64,000 nt of DNA from Chromobacterium sp. IIBBL 290-4 (GTDB lineage: Bacteria > Pseudomonadota > Gammaproteobacteria > Burkholderiales > Chromobacteriaceae): assembly GCF_024207115.1 (NCBI RefSeq), contig NZ_CP100128.1, positions 2,294,001-2,358,000 of the forward strand. Reading direction: 5' to 3'. Position numbers and translations under genes: made by a program. The notes under the pieces were generated by a model. It was not told the DNA's origin. It saw only the letters and a program-made list of their open reading frames with translations, and did no database searches. Shown here piece after piece: positions 8,218 through 17,219 of the stretch (within the stretch, counting starts at the first letter, position 1; each line of letters starts with the position of its first letter).

Positions 8218-8828
8218 TTCTTCACCAGCGCCGGATGGTTGCGCAGGGCGATGCTGGTGTGGATGTCCAGCGTCGCCTGATCCGGTCCCGCCGGCGTGTG
8301 CGCCTCCACTTGCAGCAAGATGGCCTTGCCGGAGGCATCGGGGCTGAACGCCAGAGTTTTGACCACGCCGATGTCGGGCTTGCTCAAGTCGTCCCAGCGA
8401 TTGTCCGGCGCGGCGCAGCTCCAGCTGGCGGGATCGTCGGTGGCGGAGGACAGCCTCTGGATCTTGCCTTGCGCGGCGGGTTCTTTCAGCCGGAAAGCGA
8501 AGAAGCGCGGCGTGCCGGCTTTTTGCGCCGGCGGCGTGTCGTAGCCGTAGCGCAGGCAGCGGCCGTTCTGTTCGATATAAATGCGGCCGTAAGGGTTCTT
8601 GGCCGGATCGTCAAAGCCTTGCCAGTAGCCGGCGCGGCGTATCTCCATCGCCATCAGCGACAGCGAGGCGTCCACCATTGCGCCCAGCTGCGCCTGGCGG
8701 CGGTCGCGCGCCTGATTGCCCAGCAGCCCGGCCAGCAGGCTGGAGACGGCCAGCAGGATCAGCAGCCCCACCGTCATGCCCACCAGCAGTTCCAGCAAGC
8801 TCATGCCGCGTGGCGCTCTCATGGGCAT
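8214..8828 (-). CDS. pilW: PilW-like minor type IV pilin
   Basis: A 204-aa prepilin beginning R-A-P-R-G-M-S-L-L-E-L-L-V-G-M-T-V-G, with the conserved Gly cleavage site, Glu5 and a hydrophobic helix to about residue 36. The A-M-E-I-R-R-A-G-Y-W segment is typical of PilW. The start is ATG 8828 or 8822, both just inside the end of the preceding fimT-like gene. The stop overlaps the pilX-like start. It is expected in the minor-pilin priming complex with PilV and PilX at the inner membrane. Confidence 0.87.
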   Translation of the reverse strand: MPMRAPRGMSLLELLVGMTVGLLILLAVSSLLAGLLGNQARDRRQAQLGAMVDASLSLMAMEIRRAGYWQGFDDPAKNPYGRIYIEQNGRCLRYGYDTPPAQKAGTPRFFAFRLKEPAAQGKIQRLSSATDDPASWSCAAPDNRWDDLSKPDIGVVKTLAFSPDASGKAILLQVEAHTPAGPDQATLDIHTSIALRNHPALVKK

Positions 8829-9328
8829 ACGCTGCTTCCTATGCTGACCACGCCGGTGGCGAGCAGGCGCAACTCGGCGGGTTGGCAAGGCGGCCGGCTG
8901 ACCTGCACTCGCAGCTCGTTCAGCAGGCTGCCGTGCTCATCCTGGGGCATGCCGCGCAGCGGCGAAAACGCCAGCTTGTAAGGCAGGGCGCGGTCTGGCA
9001 GGGCCACCTCCACGCCGGAATGCTGCTCCGAGCCGATGCAGCGCAAATCCAGATTGGCGTCGCAGCCTTTGCCGTCCCGCGCTTCCGAGACTCGCAACAG
9101 CCAGCCGGCGGTCTGCCGGCTGAATTCCACCCACACCCGCTTTTGGCGAGTGACGGCGGTTTTGCGCGCCAGCGCCAGGCTGTGGCTGATGTCGTCCAGC
9201 GCCCCTTGTTGCTGCTGGCGGGCGATCCAGCGCCCCATCGCCGGCAGGGCGAGGGAAAGAAACAAGATGGCGAGCGCGATCACCATCATCAGCTCGATCA
9301 GCGAAAGTCCGGCCTGGCCGCGCTTCAT
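8819..9328 (-). CDS. fimT: FimT/GspH-like minor pilin
   Basis: A 169-aa prepilin with K-R-G-Q-A-G-L-S-L-I-E-L-M-M-V-I-A (Gly cleavage site, Glu5), a hydrophobic helix to about 31, and a GspH/FimT-type globular domain with several Cys. FimT and FimU homologues take part in pilus assembly or, in some species, bind DNA during natural transformation. ATG 9328 overlaps the stop of the upstream pilE-like gene (ATGA), which decides the start. An open extension to 9400 has no pilin features. Confidence 0.85.
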   Translation of the reverse strand: MKRGQAGLSLIELMMVIALAILFLSLALPAMGRWIARQQQQGALDDISHSLALARKTAVTRQKRVWVEFSRQTAGWLLRVSEARDGKGCDANLDLRCIGSEQHSGVEVALPDRALPYKLAFSPLRGMPQDEHGSLLNELRVQVSRPPCQPAELRLLATGVVSIGSSVCP

Positions 9329-9765
9329 CGCTTTCCCCAGCAGGCGGTCGGGCTGAGATTGACAGTGTGCTGCCTTTGGCTCAGGCGGATGCGCTGGCAT
9401 TCGCTATCGCCTGCCTGCATGCCGCCGGCCTGGACATCGGCCTCGACAAAATAGCTGGAGCGCTCGTCGCCGTCGACGCCGGTGGACAGCCGGTAATAGC
9501 CTTGCCGGCTGGCGGCGTCGAATTTGGGCGTCAGCTCGGCCAGATCCTTGGCGTAGCCGGGGTGGAAGCCGCGATAACGCAGCTGCGCCTGTTGCAGGCG
9601 GTACAAGGCTTCCAGCGCGTCGCTGCGGCGGCTGCGCTGCATATAGTGTTGATAGCCCGGTATGGCCAGGCCCAGCAGCAAGCCGATCACCGCCATGACG
9701 ATGATCAGCTCGATCAGCGAGAAACCGCCTTCCCGGCAGCAAGAAAAACGGGCGAAGCGGATCAT
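9325..9765 (-). CDS. pilE: PilE-like type IV minor pilin
   Basis: A 146-aa prepilin and the first gene of the five-gene leftward pilin operon. The leader ends R-E-G-G, followed by F-S-L-I-E-L-I-I-V-M-A-V-I-G-L-L: a textbook PilD site with Phe1 and Glu5. The helix runs on to a Y-x-x-Y-M-Q-R-S-R-R-S-D-A segment typical of PilE minor pilins. C-terminal cysteines C123 and C142 could form the D-region disulfide. Because it leads a minor-pilin operon, it is more likely a minor pilin than the major subunit. Confidence 0.87.
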   Translation of the reverse strand: MIRFARFSCCREGGFSLIELIIVMAVIGLLLGLAIPGYQHYMQRSRRSDALEALYRLQQAQLRYRGFHPGYAKDLAELTPKFDAASRQGYYRLSTGVDGDERSSYFVEADVQAGGMQAGDSECQRIRLSQRQHTVNLSPTACWGKR

Positions 9766-9870
9766 CTGGCCATGGCTCCGGTTTGGAAACAGGGGGAGCG
9801 CCCGGCGGCGGCCCTTACTGTTTCCTAGCGGTCGCGGCGCGGACAGTCAAGCCGCAGCCGGTTGCGGGTT

Positions 9871-10254
9871 TCAGAGCAGGGGAAGCGGACTCTTGGCGAC
9901 GGCGACCAGCGCGATATAGGCCACCACCGCCAGCGCGGCGATAAAGGCGAGCAGACGGCCCCGCGCGGTGGCGCCGCGCAGCGCGATGCTGCCGAGCGCG
10001 ACATAGGCGAACAAGCCCGCCACCTTCACCAGCAGCCAGGGACTGTGCAGGATAGGCCAGCCGCCCATCACCACCAGGGCGATGGCGCAGCCCAGCAACA
10101 GGGTATCGATCAGATGCGGCAGGATGCGCAGCGCCTTGTTTCGCAGCAGATGGCCGCGGCCGCCCAGCACCAGCGCGCCGCGGGCGGCGAATAAAAGCAC
10201 GGACAGCAGGGCGAAGCCCATATGGGCGTGTTTGACGATCAGATAGGGGTACAT
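9871..10254 (-). CDS. SirB2-family membrane protein
   Basis: A 127-aa integral membrane protein with four hydrophobic segments (about 5-25, 45-65, 70-90 and 98-120) and the N-terminal Y-L-I-V-K-H-A-H-M-G pattern with conserved histidines seen in SirB2/YchQ-type proteins. The family is linked by name to a Salmonella invasion-gene regulator, but its biochemical role is unknown. ATG 10254 has AAGGGAAA directly before it. It is divergent from recC with about 130 bases between the starts. Confidence 0.8.
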   Translation of the reverse strand: MYPYLIVKHAHMGFALLSVLLFAARGALVLGGRGHLLRNKALRILPHLIDTLLLGCAIALVVMGGWPILHSPWLLVKVAGLFAYVALGSIALRGATARGRLLAFIAALAVVAYIALVAVAKSPLPLL

Positions 10255-10387
10255 GTTTCCCTTGGGGCGAAAGGGCGCACGGCGCCGATGTCCGCCATGG
10301 TACACGAGGCGGCGGCTGGGTTTATAGATGGGCGGCGGATGCTACAATCCGGCCATATCCGCACTCGCTAAGCGTTCACGTCCATCC

Positions 10388-13300
10388 ATGCTGTTTCTCT
10401 ACCAATCCAACCGCCTTGAGCAACTGGGCGAACTATTCTGCGGCATGACTCAGTCCATGCCGCTGGCCGACCCCTTCGCCGCCGAAACGGTGATCGTGCA
10501 GAGCCGCGACATGGGGCGCTGGATCACGCTGGACGTGGCGCGCAAGGCCGGCGTGGCGGCCAATATCGATTTCGTGCTGCCGGCGGCCTTCGCCTGGCGG
10601 CTGATGCAGAAAGTGATGCCGGACCTGCCGCGCAAATCCGCCTTCGTGCCCGAGGTGCTGACTTGGCGTTTGCTGGCGCTGCTGCCTGGCCTGGAGGGCG
10701 AGCCCTTCGGCCCGGTGCTGCATTATCTGGAGGGCGGCGAGGGCGCGGCCTTTGAGCTGGCCGGCAAGATAGCCGACATCTTCGACCAATACCTGGTGTT
10801 CCGCCCGGAGTGGATACGCGCCTGGGAGGCGGGCGAGCTATTGGGCCTGGGCGAGGACGAAGCCTGGCAGGCGGCGCTGTGGCGGCGGCTGGCCGCGAGC
10901 GACCCGAGCCGCCACCGGGTGCGCATGCTGGACCAGTTCTTCGCCGAGTTGAAAACCGAGCACCTGCCGCCGCGGGTGACGCTGTTCGGCATCGCCAGCC
11001 TGGCGCCCATGTATCTGGCCCTGGTCAAGCGGCTGTCCGAGCTGACCGACGTCTGCCTGTTCACGCTCAATCCCTGCGAGGCGTATTGGGGCGATATCGT
11101 GGACGCGCGCCGCTTGCTCAAGCTCAGGCAGAGCGGCGACCTGTTCGCCACCCAGGGCCATCCGCTGCTGGCATCGCTGGGCAAGCAGGGGCGCGACTTT
11201 TTCGAATTGATCGCCGAAGACGCCGAACTGGACGCGCGGCCCTTGTTCGCCGCGCCCAAGGGCGGCAGCCTGCTGTCCCGTTTGCAGCGCGACATCCTGG
11301 AGCTCAACGATCCGGCGCAGCTGCCGCGGCCTGTCGACGCCGGCGACGATTCGGTCGAGGCGCATGCCTGCCACGGCCCCATGCGCGAGCTGGAGGTGCT
11401 GAAGGACAGGCTGCTCTCGATGTTCGCCGCCGATCCCAAACTCAGCCCGGCCGACGTGGCGGTGCTGACGCCGGACATCAACGCCTACGCGCCCTATATC
11501 GATGCGGTGTTCGGCCGCCGCGACGACGCGCCCAATATCCCCTACAGCATCGCCGACCGCCGCATCGAGCGCGAGCAGCCCTTGCTGTCCACCTTCGCCG
11601 CCGCGCTGAAGCTGGCCGATTCGCGCTTCGCCGCCGACGCGGTGCTGGCGCTGCTGGATTGCCCGGCCTTGTTGGCGCGTTTCGGCCTCGCCGACGCCGA
11701 CCTCGCCTTCATCCAGGATTGGGTGCGCCAGGCCGGCATACGCTGGGGGCGGGACGCGGCGCACAAGGCGGCGCTGGGGCTGCCGGCCGAACCGCTCTAC
11801 ACCTGGCGCTGGGGGCTGGACCGCCTGCTGTTGGGCACGATATTGCCCCCGGCCCTGGCAGGCGACGACGCTGGCTTGTTCGGCGGCCTGTTGCCGCATA
11901 CCTCCGCCCAAGGACAGTTGGGCGAGATCCTGGCGCGTTTCGCCGATTTTTACGATGCCTTGGACGCGCTGGCGCGCGAATGGGCGCGGCCGGCCGCGCC
12001 GGCGGAATGGGCGCAACGCTTTCACCTGGCCTGCGACCGGCTGTTCCTGGCCGAGGGCGACGACGAGGCCGCGCTGGAGCTGCTGCGCGAAGCCTTCGCC
12101 GAGTTGATCGAAGACGCCGAGCTGGCCGGTTTCGAGCAGGCCGTGGGCCTGGGCGTGGCGCGCGACTGGCTGCTGCGCAAATTGTCGATCTCGTCCAGCC
12201 AGGGTTTTCTGTCCGGCGGCGTGACTTTCTGCGCCATGGTGCCGATGCGCTCGATACCGTTCCAGGTGCTGTGCCTGGTCGGCATGAACGACGGCGCTTA
12301 CCCGCGCGACGAGCGCCCGGTCAGCTTCGACCTGGTGGCGCGCCACCCCAAGCGCGGCGACCGTTCGCGCCGCTTCGACGACCGCTATCTGTTCCTGGAA
12401 GCCATCCTGTCGGCGCGGCGCAGGCTGTATCTGTCTTATGTCGGCCAGTCGGCGCGCAGCGGCGAGCCCTTGCCGCCGTCGCCGCTGTTGTCCGAACTAT
12501 TGGAGACGCTGTCGGCGATGTGCGGCGATGACATGGCGGCGCGGCTGATCCTGCGCCACCCGCTGCAACCGTTCGCGCCGCAGGCTTATGACGGCGCCGA
12601 CGCGCGGCTGGCCAGTTTCGAGCCCGCCTTCGCCGCCGCGCTGGCCGCGCCGTCGGCCGAGCCCAAGCCCTTCGTCGCGCCGCTGCCGGACGAGGACATC
12701 GCCGTAGTGATCAATCTGCATGACTTCATCCGCTTCTGGCAGAACCCGGCGCGCGCCTGGCTGGCCGACCGCCTGGCCTTGCAGGTAGGGCGCTGGGACG
12801 AGGCTCTGCCGGCGCGCGAGCCCTTCGCGATGGAGCGCGACGCCAGCCAGGCGCTGCGCCGCCAGCTGGTGGACGCGATGCTGCATCGCAAGCCGCCGGA
12901 GCCGGTGCGGCAGCGAGTGGCGGCGGCCGGACTGCTGCCTTGCGGCGAGCTGGGCCAGGCCTGGCTGCAAGAAGAGGGGCGGGCCAGCGTGCGGCTGGCC
13001 GGCCGTTTGCCGCGCGCATTGGCCGAGGAAACGCTGCCGCCGCAGCCGGTGCATCTGGAGATAGGCGGTTTGACTTTGGTGGGCGAACTGTATGGCCTGC
13101 GGCCGGAAGGGCGCTTGCACTTCATTGTCGGCAAAATGAACGCGGCGCAGCGCGTCGAATTCTGGCTGACGCACCTGATCTTGTGCGCGGCGCGGCCGGA
13201 AGGCATCGCCTGTCACAGCGCCTGTTACGACGACGCCGGCAGCATCGTGCTGGCGGACGAGATTGACGCCGCCGGTCTGCTGGCGCCGTGGCTGGCGCGC

Positions 13301-13585
13301 TGGCGGCAGGGCCAGGCCCAGCCCTTGCCTTTCTTCGGCCGCACCAGTTGGGCCTATGCCGAGGCGCTGGCCAAGAACCCGGAGGCGCTGGACAAGGCGC
13401 TGGCCGCGGCCTGGCAGAAATGGGAGCCCAATTTCATTCTCGGTGACGGGGTGGCGCAGAAGGACGAGCCGGCGATCGCGCTGGCCTTCCGCCATCAGTC
13501 GCCATTGGAGGACCCCTTGTTCGCCCAATTGGCCGAGACCCTGCTGCTGCCCTTGGCAGAGCGACTGCTGGGAGGAGAGGCATGA
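10388..13585 (+). CDS. recC: Exodeoxyribonuclease V gamma subunit RecC
   Basis: A 1065-aa subunit of the RecBCD helicase-nuclease, which repairs double-strand breaks and loads RecA. The N-terminus L-F-L-Y-Q-S-N-R-L-E-Q-L matches RecC starts. The protein has the inactive helicase-like folds of RecC, including Q-S-R-D-M-G-R-W and the later L-V-G-M-N-D-G-A-Y-P-R, and a C-terminal nuclease-like part. RecC recognises Chi; the Chi sequence of this group is not deducible here. ATG 10388 is the family start. The stop overlaps the recB ATG by four bases (ATGA), so translation is coupled. Confidence 0.95.
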   Translation: MLFLYQSNRLEQLGELFCGMTQSMPLADPFAAETVIVQSRDMGRWITLDVARKAGVAANIDFVLPAAFAWRLMQKVMPDLPRKSAFVPEVLTWRLLALLPGLEGEPFGPVLHYLEGGEGAAFELAGKIADIFDQYLVFRPEWIRAWEAGELLGLGEDEAWQAALWRRLAASDPSRHRVRMLDQFFAELKTEHLPPRVTLFGIASLAPMYLALVKRLSELTDVCLFTLNPCEAYWGDIVDARRLLKLRQSGDLFATQGHPLLASLGKQGRDFFELIAEDAELDARPLFAAPKGGSLLSRLQRDILELNDPAQLPRPVDAGDDSVEAHACHGPMRELEVLKDRLLSMFAADPKLSPADVAVLTPDINAYAPYIDAVFGRRDDAPNIPYSIADRRIEREQPLLSTFAAALKLADSRFAADAVLALLDCPALLARFGLADADLAFIQDWVRQAGIRWGRDAAHKAALGLPAEPLYTWRWGLDRLLLGTILPPALAGDDAGLFGGLLPHTSAQGQLGEILARFADFYDALDALAREWARPAAPAEWAQRFHLACDRLFLAEGDDEAALELLREAFAELIEDAELAGFEQAVGLGVARDWLLRKLSISSSQGFLSGGVTFCAMVPMRSIPFQVLCLVGMNDGAYPRDERPVSFDLVARHPKRGDRSRRFDDRYLFLEAILSARRRLYLSYVGQSARSGEPLPPSPLLSELLETLSAMCGDDMAARLILRHPLQPFAPQAYDGADARLASFEPAFAAALAAPSAEPKPFVAPLPDEDIAVVINLHDFIRFWQNPARAWLADRLALQVGRWDEALPAREPFAMERDASQALRRQLVDAMLHRKPPEPVRQRVAAAGLLPCGELGQAWLQEEGRASVRLAGRLPRALAEETLPPQPVHLEIGGLTLVGELYGLRPEGRLHFIVGKMNAAQRVEFWLTHLILCAARPEGIACHSACYDDAGSIVLADEIDAAGLLAPWLARWRQGQAQPLPFFGRTSWAYAEALAKNPEALDKALAAAWQKWEPNFILGDGVAQKDEPAIALAFRHQSPLEDPLFAQLAETLLLPLAERLLGGEA

Positions 13586-16500
13586 ACGCGCCGCTTGCGC
13601 TGGACGCGCTGCATTGCCCGCTCGCGGGCGTCAATCTGATCGAGGCTTCGGCCGGCACCGGCAAGACCTGGACCATCGCCGCCCTGTTTGTGCGGCTGTT
13701 GCTGGAAGAGCGCGACGGCGCGCCGCCGCCGGCGATAGACCAGGTGCTGGTGGTGACCTATACCAAGGCGGCCACGGCGGAATTGCGCGAACGGCTGCGC
13801 AAGCGGCTGGCCGAGATGCTGGCCGTGCTGGAGGGCAAGGCCGACGGCGATGACTTTCTGTGCGCCTTGGCTGAGCGGATGCCGGAAGGCCCGGCGCGCG
13901 AGCTGGCGCGGCAGCGTCTGACCGCGGCGGTGAATGGCTTCGACGCCGCCGCCATCTACACCATCCACGGCTTCTGCCAACGGGTGCTGACCGACGCCGC
14001 CTTCGAGAGCGGCCAGACCTTCCAGGCCGAGCTGGTGGAGGATGATGCGGCGCGCTTGGCTGAAATCGTCGACGACTTCTGGCGCCGCCGCATCGTCGCC
14101 GAGCCCTTGCTGGCCCAGGTGCTGGTGGAGCAGGGCGAAACGCCGGAAGCCTGGCTGGCCGAGATCCGCCCTTATCTGTCCAAACCCTATTTGCAGCTGC
14201 GCGCGCCGGACGCCGCCAGGCTGGATACGGCGCAAAGGCTGGCTTTCGAACGCTGGCAAGCACTGGCGGGAGACACTGCGGCGGTGGAGGAGGGGCTGGC
14301 GCTGTTCCTGTCCCACCCCGGTTTCAAGGCCAATATCTACCGGCCCGACACCATGGCGCGCGTTGCCGATAATCTGCGCGGCTGGCTGGCTCAGCCTGCC
14401 GCGTTGCCGGAGCTGGACAGCGACAGCCGCAAGCTGTTGGACAGGCTGCGGCCGGAGGCCTTGGCCAAGGGCATGAAGAAAGGCTGCGAGTCGCCATCCC
14501 ATGTCTTGTTCGAGCGGCTGGAAGACTGGCTGGCGGCTTGGGACCGCTATATGGAGCAAGTGGCCCACTCCCTGGCCGGGCTGAAGCTGGAGCTGATCGC
14601 CTGGACCAATGAGGAACTGGCGCGGCGGCGCGGCGCGGAGCGCAGCCGCAGCTTCGACGATCTGTTGACCGACCTGGGCGCGGCGCTGGCGCATCCGGCC
14701 ACCGGGCCGCTGCTGGCGGCGCAGGTGGCGGAGAGTTTCGCGGTGGCGCTGATCGACGAATTCCAGGATACCGATCCGACGCAATACCGCATCTTCCGCC
14801 GCTGTTTCGTCGAGGAGGGGCGGCCGGTGTTCCTGGTGGGCGACCCCAAGCAGGCGATCTACAGCTTCCGCGGCGCGGACATCTTCGCCTATCTGGCGGC
14901 CCGCCACGACGCCGAGCGCCACTACACGCTGGACACCAACCGCCGCTCCGACGAGCCGCTGGTGGCCACCGTCAACGCGCTGTTCGGCCGCGAGCTGCCT
15001 TTCCTGCTCGACGGCATCGCCTATCAGCCGGTGGCGGCCCAGCCTTCGTCCGGCGGCCGGCTGGAGGTGGATGACGATCGCGCGCCGTTCAATGCGCAGT
15101 GGCTGCAGGCCGGCGACAAGGCGATGAACAAGGAAAGCGCCGAGCAGGCGGCGGCGGAGGCCTGCGCCGACGAAATCGCCCGGCTGTTGACCTTGGCTCT
15201 GGAGGATAAGGCCGCCATCGTCAAGGGCGCGGCGCGGCGGCCCTTGGCCGGCGGCGACATCGCGGTGCTGGTGGCCACCCACTCGCAAGGCGACCGGGTG
15301 CGGACCGAGCTGCGCGAGCGCGGCGTGGCCAGCGTGGCCTTGACGCAGGAGAGCGTGTTCGCCAGCCGCGAGGCGGAGGAGCTGCAGGCCTTGTTGTCCG
15401 CCTGGGCCGAGCCCGTCAACGAGGGCCGGCTGAGGCGCGCGCTGGCCACCGAGCTGGCCGGCCTGGACGCCGCCGAGCTGAAAGCCGAACTGGAGGATGA
15501 AAGCCGCTGGGAGCGCCATTTGGCGAAAAACGGCGACGATCATCAGCAATGGCGCGAACACGGCTTCATGTCCGCCTGGCGGCATTACCTGGCCCGCGAG
15601 CGCGTGGCCGAGCGCCTGCTGCCGCTGCCGGATGGCGAGCGGCGGCTGACCAATCTGGGCCATCTGGCCGAATTGATCCAGCAGGAGAGCGAAAGCCGCC
15701 AAGGCATGGCGCCGCTGTTGGCCTGGTTCGCCGGCCGGGTGGCGGATCCGCCGCGCGGCGAAGACGCGGTGCTGCGCCTGGAAAGCGACGCGGCGCTGGT
15801 GAAGATCGTCACCGTCCACACTTCCAAGGGTTTGCAGTACCCGGTGGTGTTCTGCCCGTTTTTATGGAATGGCGCGCTGGAGCGGCGCGGCGCGGCGTTC
15901 TGGAGCTATCACGTCGGCGAGGAGCCGTGGCTGGCGCCGGAAGTGACGGCGGACGAGCGCGTCAGACTGGCGGCGCGCAGCGAGATGCTGGCGGAGAAGC
16001 TGCGGCTCTTGTACGTGGCGCTGACCCGCGCCCAGTATCGGCAATACATCGCCTGGGGTTGGGTGAAGGATTTACCGACGGCGGCCTTGTCCTGGCTGCT
16101 GCACGCTGCGCGGGCGCGCAGCTTGGCGGAACTGGAGACGCTGGAGCTGGACGCGCCGTTGGTGGAGGCGCAGCTGCGCGATTTCCTAGTTGGCCGCGGC
16201 GAGGCGGCGCGCTGGCTGGCCCACGAAGGCCGGCAGGATTTGCGCGCGCCGGGCGGCGGGGAGCGGAGCTATGCCGCGCAAGCTTTCAGCCGCAAGTTGT
16301 TCACGCCATGGAAAATCGCCAGCTTTACTTCGCTGACGCATGCCGCCGGCAGCCATCTGGCGGAAGCGCCCGATTACGACCGCTCGGCCGCGGCGAAGCC
16401 GGAGGAGGCCGCGCAGGAGCCATGCTTTGACCGGTTCCGCTTTCCGCGCGGCGCCAAGGCCGGGGTGTGCCTGCATGAGATATTCGAAAAAATCGGTTTT

Positions 16501-17133
16501 GGCGATGAAGAGCAAACCATACGCGACGTCACCGCGCAGGTATTGCAGCGCCATGGTTTTGGCGAGGAATGGCTGGAAGCCGGCTGCGATCTGATTCTGG
16601 GCTGCTTGAACGCCGAGCAGGCACCCGGCGCGCGGCTGCGCGACGTGGCGGACAGCAAGCGGCTGATCGAGCTGGAATTCACCCTGCCGGTGAAGCAACT
16701 GGATGTGAAGGCGCTGATCGCCGCGCTGCAAAAGCCCGAGCATGGCTTGGCCGAGCCTTTCCGCCTGGCCGCCGCGGGTTTGGAGTTTGCTTCGGTGCGC
16801 GGTTTTCTCAAGGGCTTTGTCGATCTGGTGTGCGAAATCGACGGACGCGTTTATTTGATCGACTACAAGTCCAATCACCTGGGCGATGCCTACGATGATT
16901 ATCATGAGGATAATCTGGCCGCCGCGGTAGCCCGCGAGCATTATTATCTGCAATACCTGATTTACTTGGTGGCGTTGCGCCGTTATTTCGCGGCGCGCGG
17001 CGTGGATTGGGAGGGCCGTTTCGGCGGCGTGCGCTATCTGTTTTTGCGTGGCATGGGCGCGCAAGGGGGCGGAGTGTGGGCGGATGCGCCCTCGAAAGCG
17101 CTGTTGGACGCTTTGGATGAATTGTTGGCATGA
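13582..17133 (+). CDS. recB: Exodeoxyribonuclease V beta subunit RecB
   Basis: A 1183-aa UvrD-type 3'-5' helicase plus nuclease. Walker A is E-A-S-A-G-T-G-K-T at 21-29. Walker B and motif II appear as D-E-F-Q-D-T-D near 391. Helicase motif IV-VI phrases include D-P-K-Q-A-I-Y-S-F-R-G-A-D and V-T-V-H-T-S-K-G-L-Q-Y-P. The C-terminal nuclease domain keeps the active-site pattern F-V-D-L-V then L-I-D-Y-K-S-N (about 1092-1098), so nuclease activity should be intact. It is coupled to recC. The usual partner recD is not next; two unrelated genes come between. Confidence 0.96.
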   Translation: MNAPLALDALHCPLAGVNLIEASAGTGKTWTIAALFVRLLLEERDGAPPPAIDQVLVVTYTKAATAELRERLRKRLAEMLAVLEGKADGDDFLCALAERMPEGPARELARQRLTAAVNGFDAAAIYTIHGFCQRVLTDAAFESGQTFQAELVEDDAARLAEIVDDFWRRRIVAEPLLAQVLVEQGETPEAWLAEIRPYLSKPYLQLRAPDAARLDTAQRLAFERWQALAGDTAAVEEGLALFLSHPGFKANIYRPDTMARVADNLRGWLAQPAALPELDSDSRKLLDRLRPEALAKGMKKGCESPSHVLFERLEDWLAAWDRYMEQVAHSLAGLKLELIAWTNEELARRRGAERSRSFDDLLTDLGAALAHPATGPLLAAQVAESFAVALIDEFQDTDPTQYRIFRRCFVEEGRPVFLVGDPKQAIYSFRGADIFAYLAARHDAERHYTLDTNRRSDEPLVATVNALFGRELPFLLDGIAYQPVAAQPSSGGRLEVDDDRAPFNAQWLQAGDKAMNKESAEQAAAEACADEIARLLTLALEDKAAIVKGAARRPLAGGDIAVLVATHSQGDRVRTELRERGVASVALTQESVFASREAEELQALLSAWAEPVNEGRLRRALATELAGLDAAELKAELEDESRWERHLAKNGDDHQQWREHGFMSAWRHYLARERVAERLLPLPDGERRLTNLGHLAELIQQESESRQGMAPLLAWFAGRVADPPRGEDAVLRLESDAALVKIVTVHTSKGLQYPVVFCPFLWNGALERRGAAFWSYHVGEEPWLAPEVTADERVRLAARSEMLAEKLRLLYVALTRAQYRQYIAWGWVKDLPTAALSWLLHAARARSLAELETLELDAPLVEAQLRDFLVGRGEAARWLAHEGRQDLRAPGGGERSYAAQAFSRKLFTPWKIASFTSLTHAAGSHLAEAPDYDRSAAAKPEEAAQEPCFDRFRFPRGAKAGVCLHEIFEKIGFGDEEQTIRDVTAQVLQRHGFGEEWLEAGCDLILGCLNAEQAPGARLRDVADSKRLIELEFTLPVKQLDVKALIAALQKPEHGLAEPFRLAAAGLEFASVRGFLKGFVDLVCEIDGRVYLIDYKSNHLGDAYDDYHEDNLAAAVAREHYYLQYLIYLVALRRYFAARGVDWEGRFGGVRYLFLRGMGAQGGGVWADAPSKALLDALDELLA

Positions 17134-17219
17134 GCAGGATCAGGGACGCTCGGTAGTTTTACGCAGTGATGGCTGCCGGGGTTGGCAACTAAGCTAAGAA
17201 GTGGATAAGGATGTGAGAC

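Noticed and set aside
10838..12346. A 502-aa minus-strand open frame opposite recC
   Set aside because: It is an antisense shadow of a clear gene, rich in Gln, Ala and Arg, without recognisable motifs.
13495..15819. A 774-aa open reading frame on the minus strand opposite recB
   Set aside because: It lies entirely against recC/recB, has the Gln/His/Arg-rich make-up of reverse-strand translations of GC-rich genes, and shows no domain.
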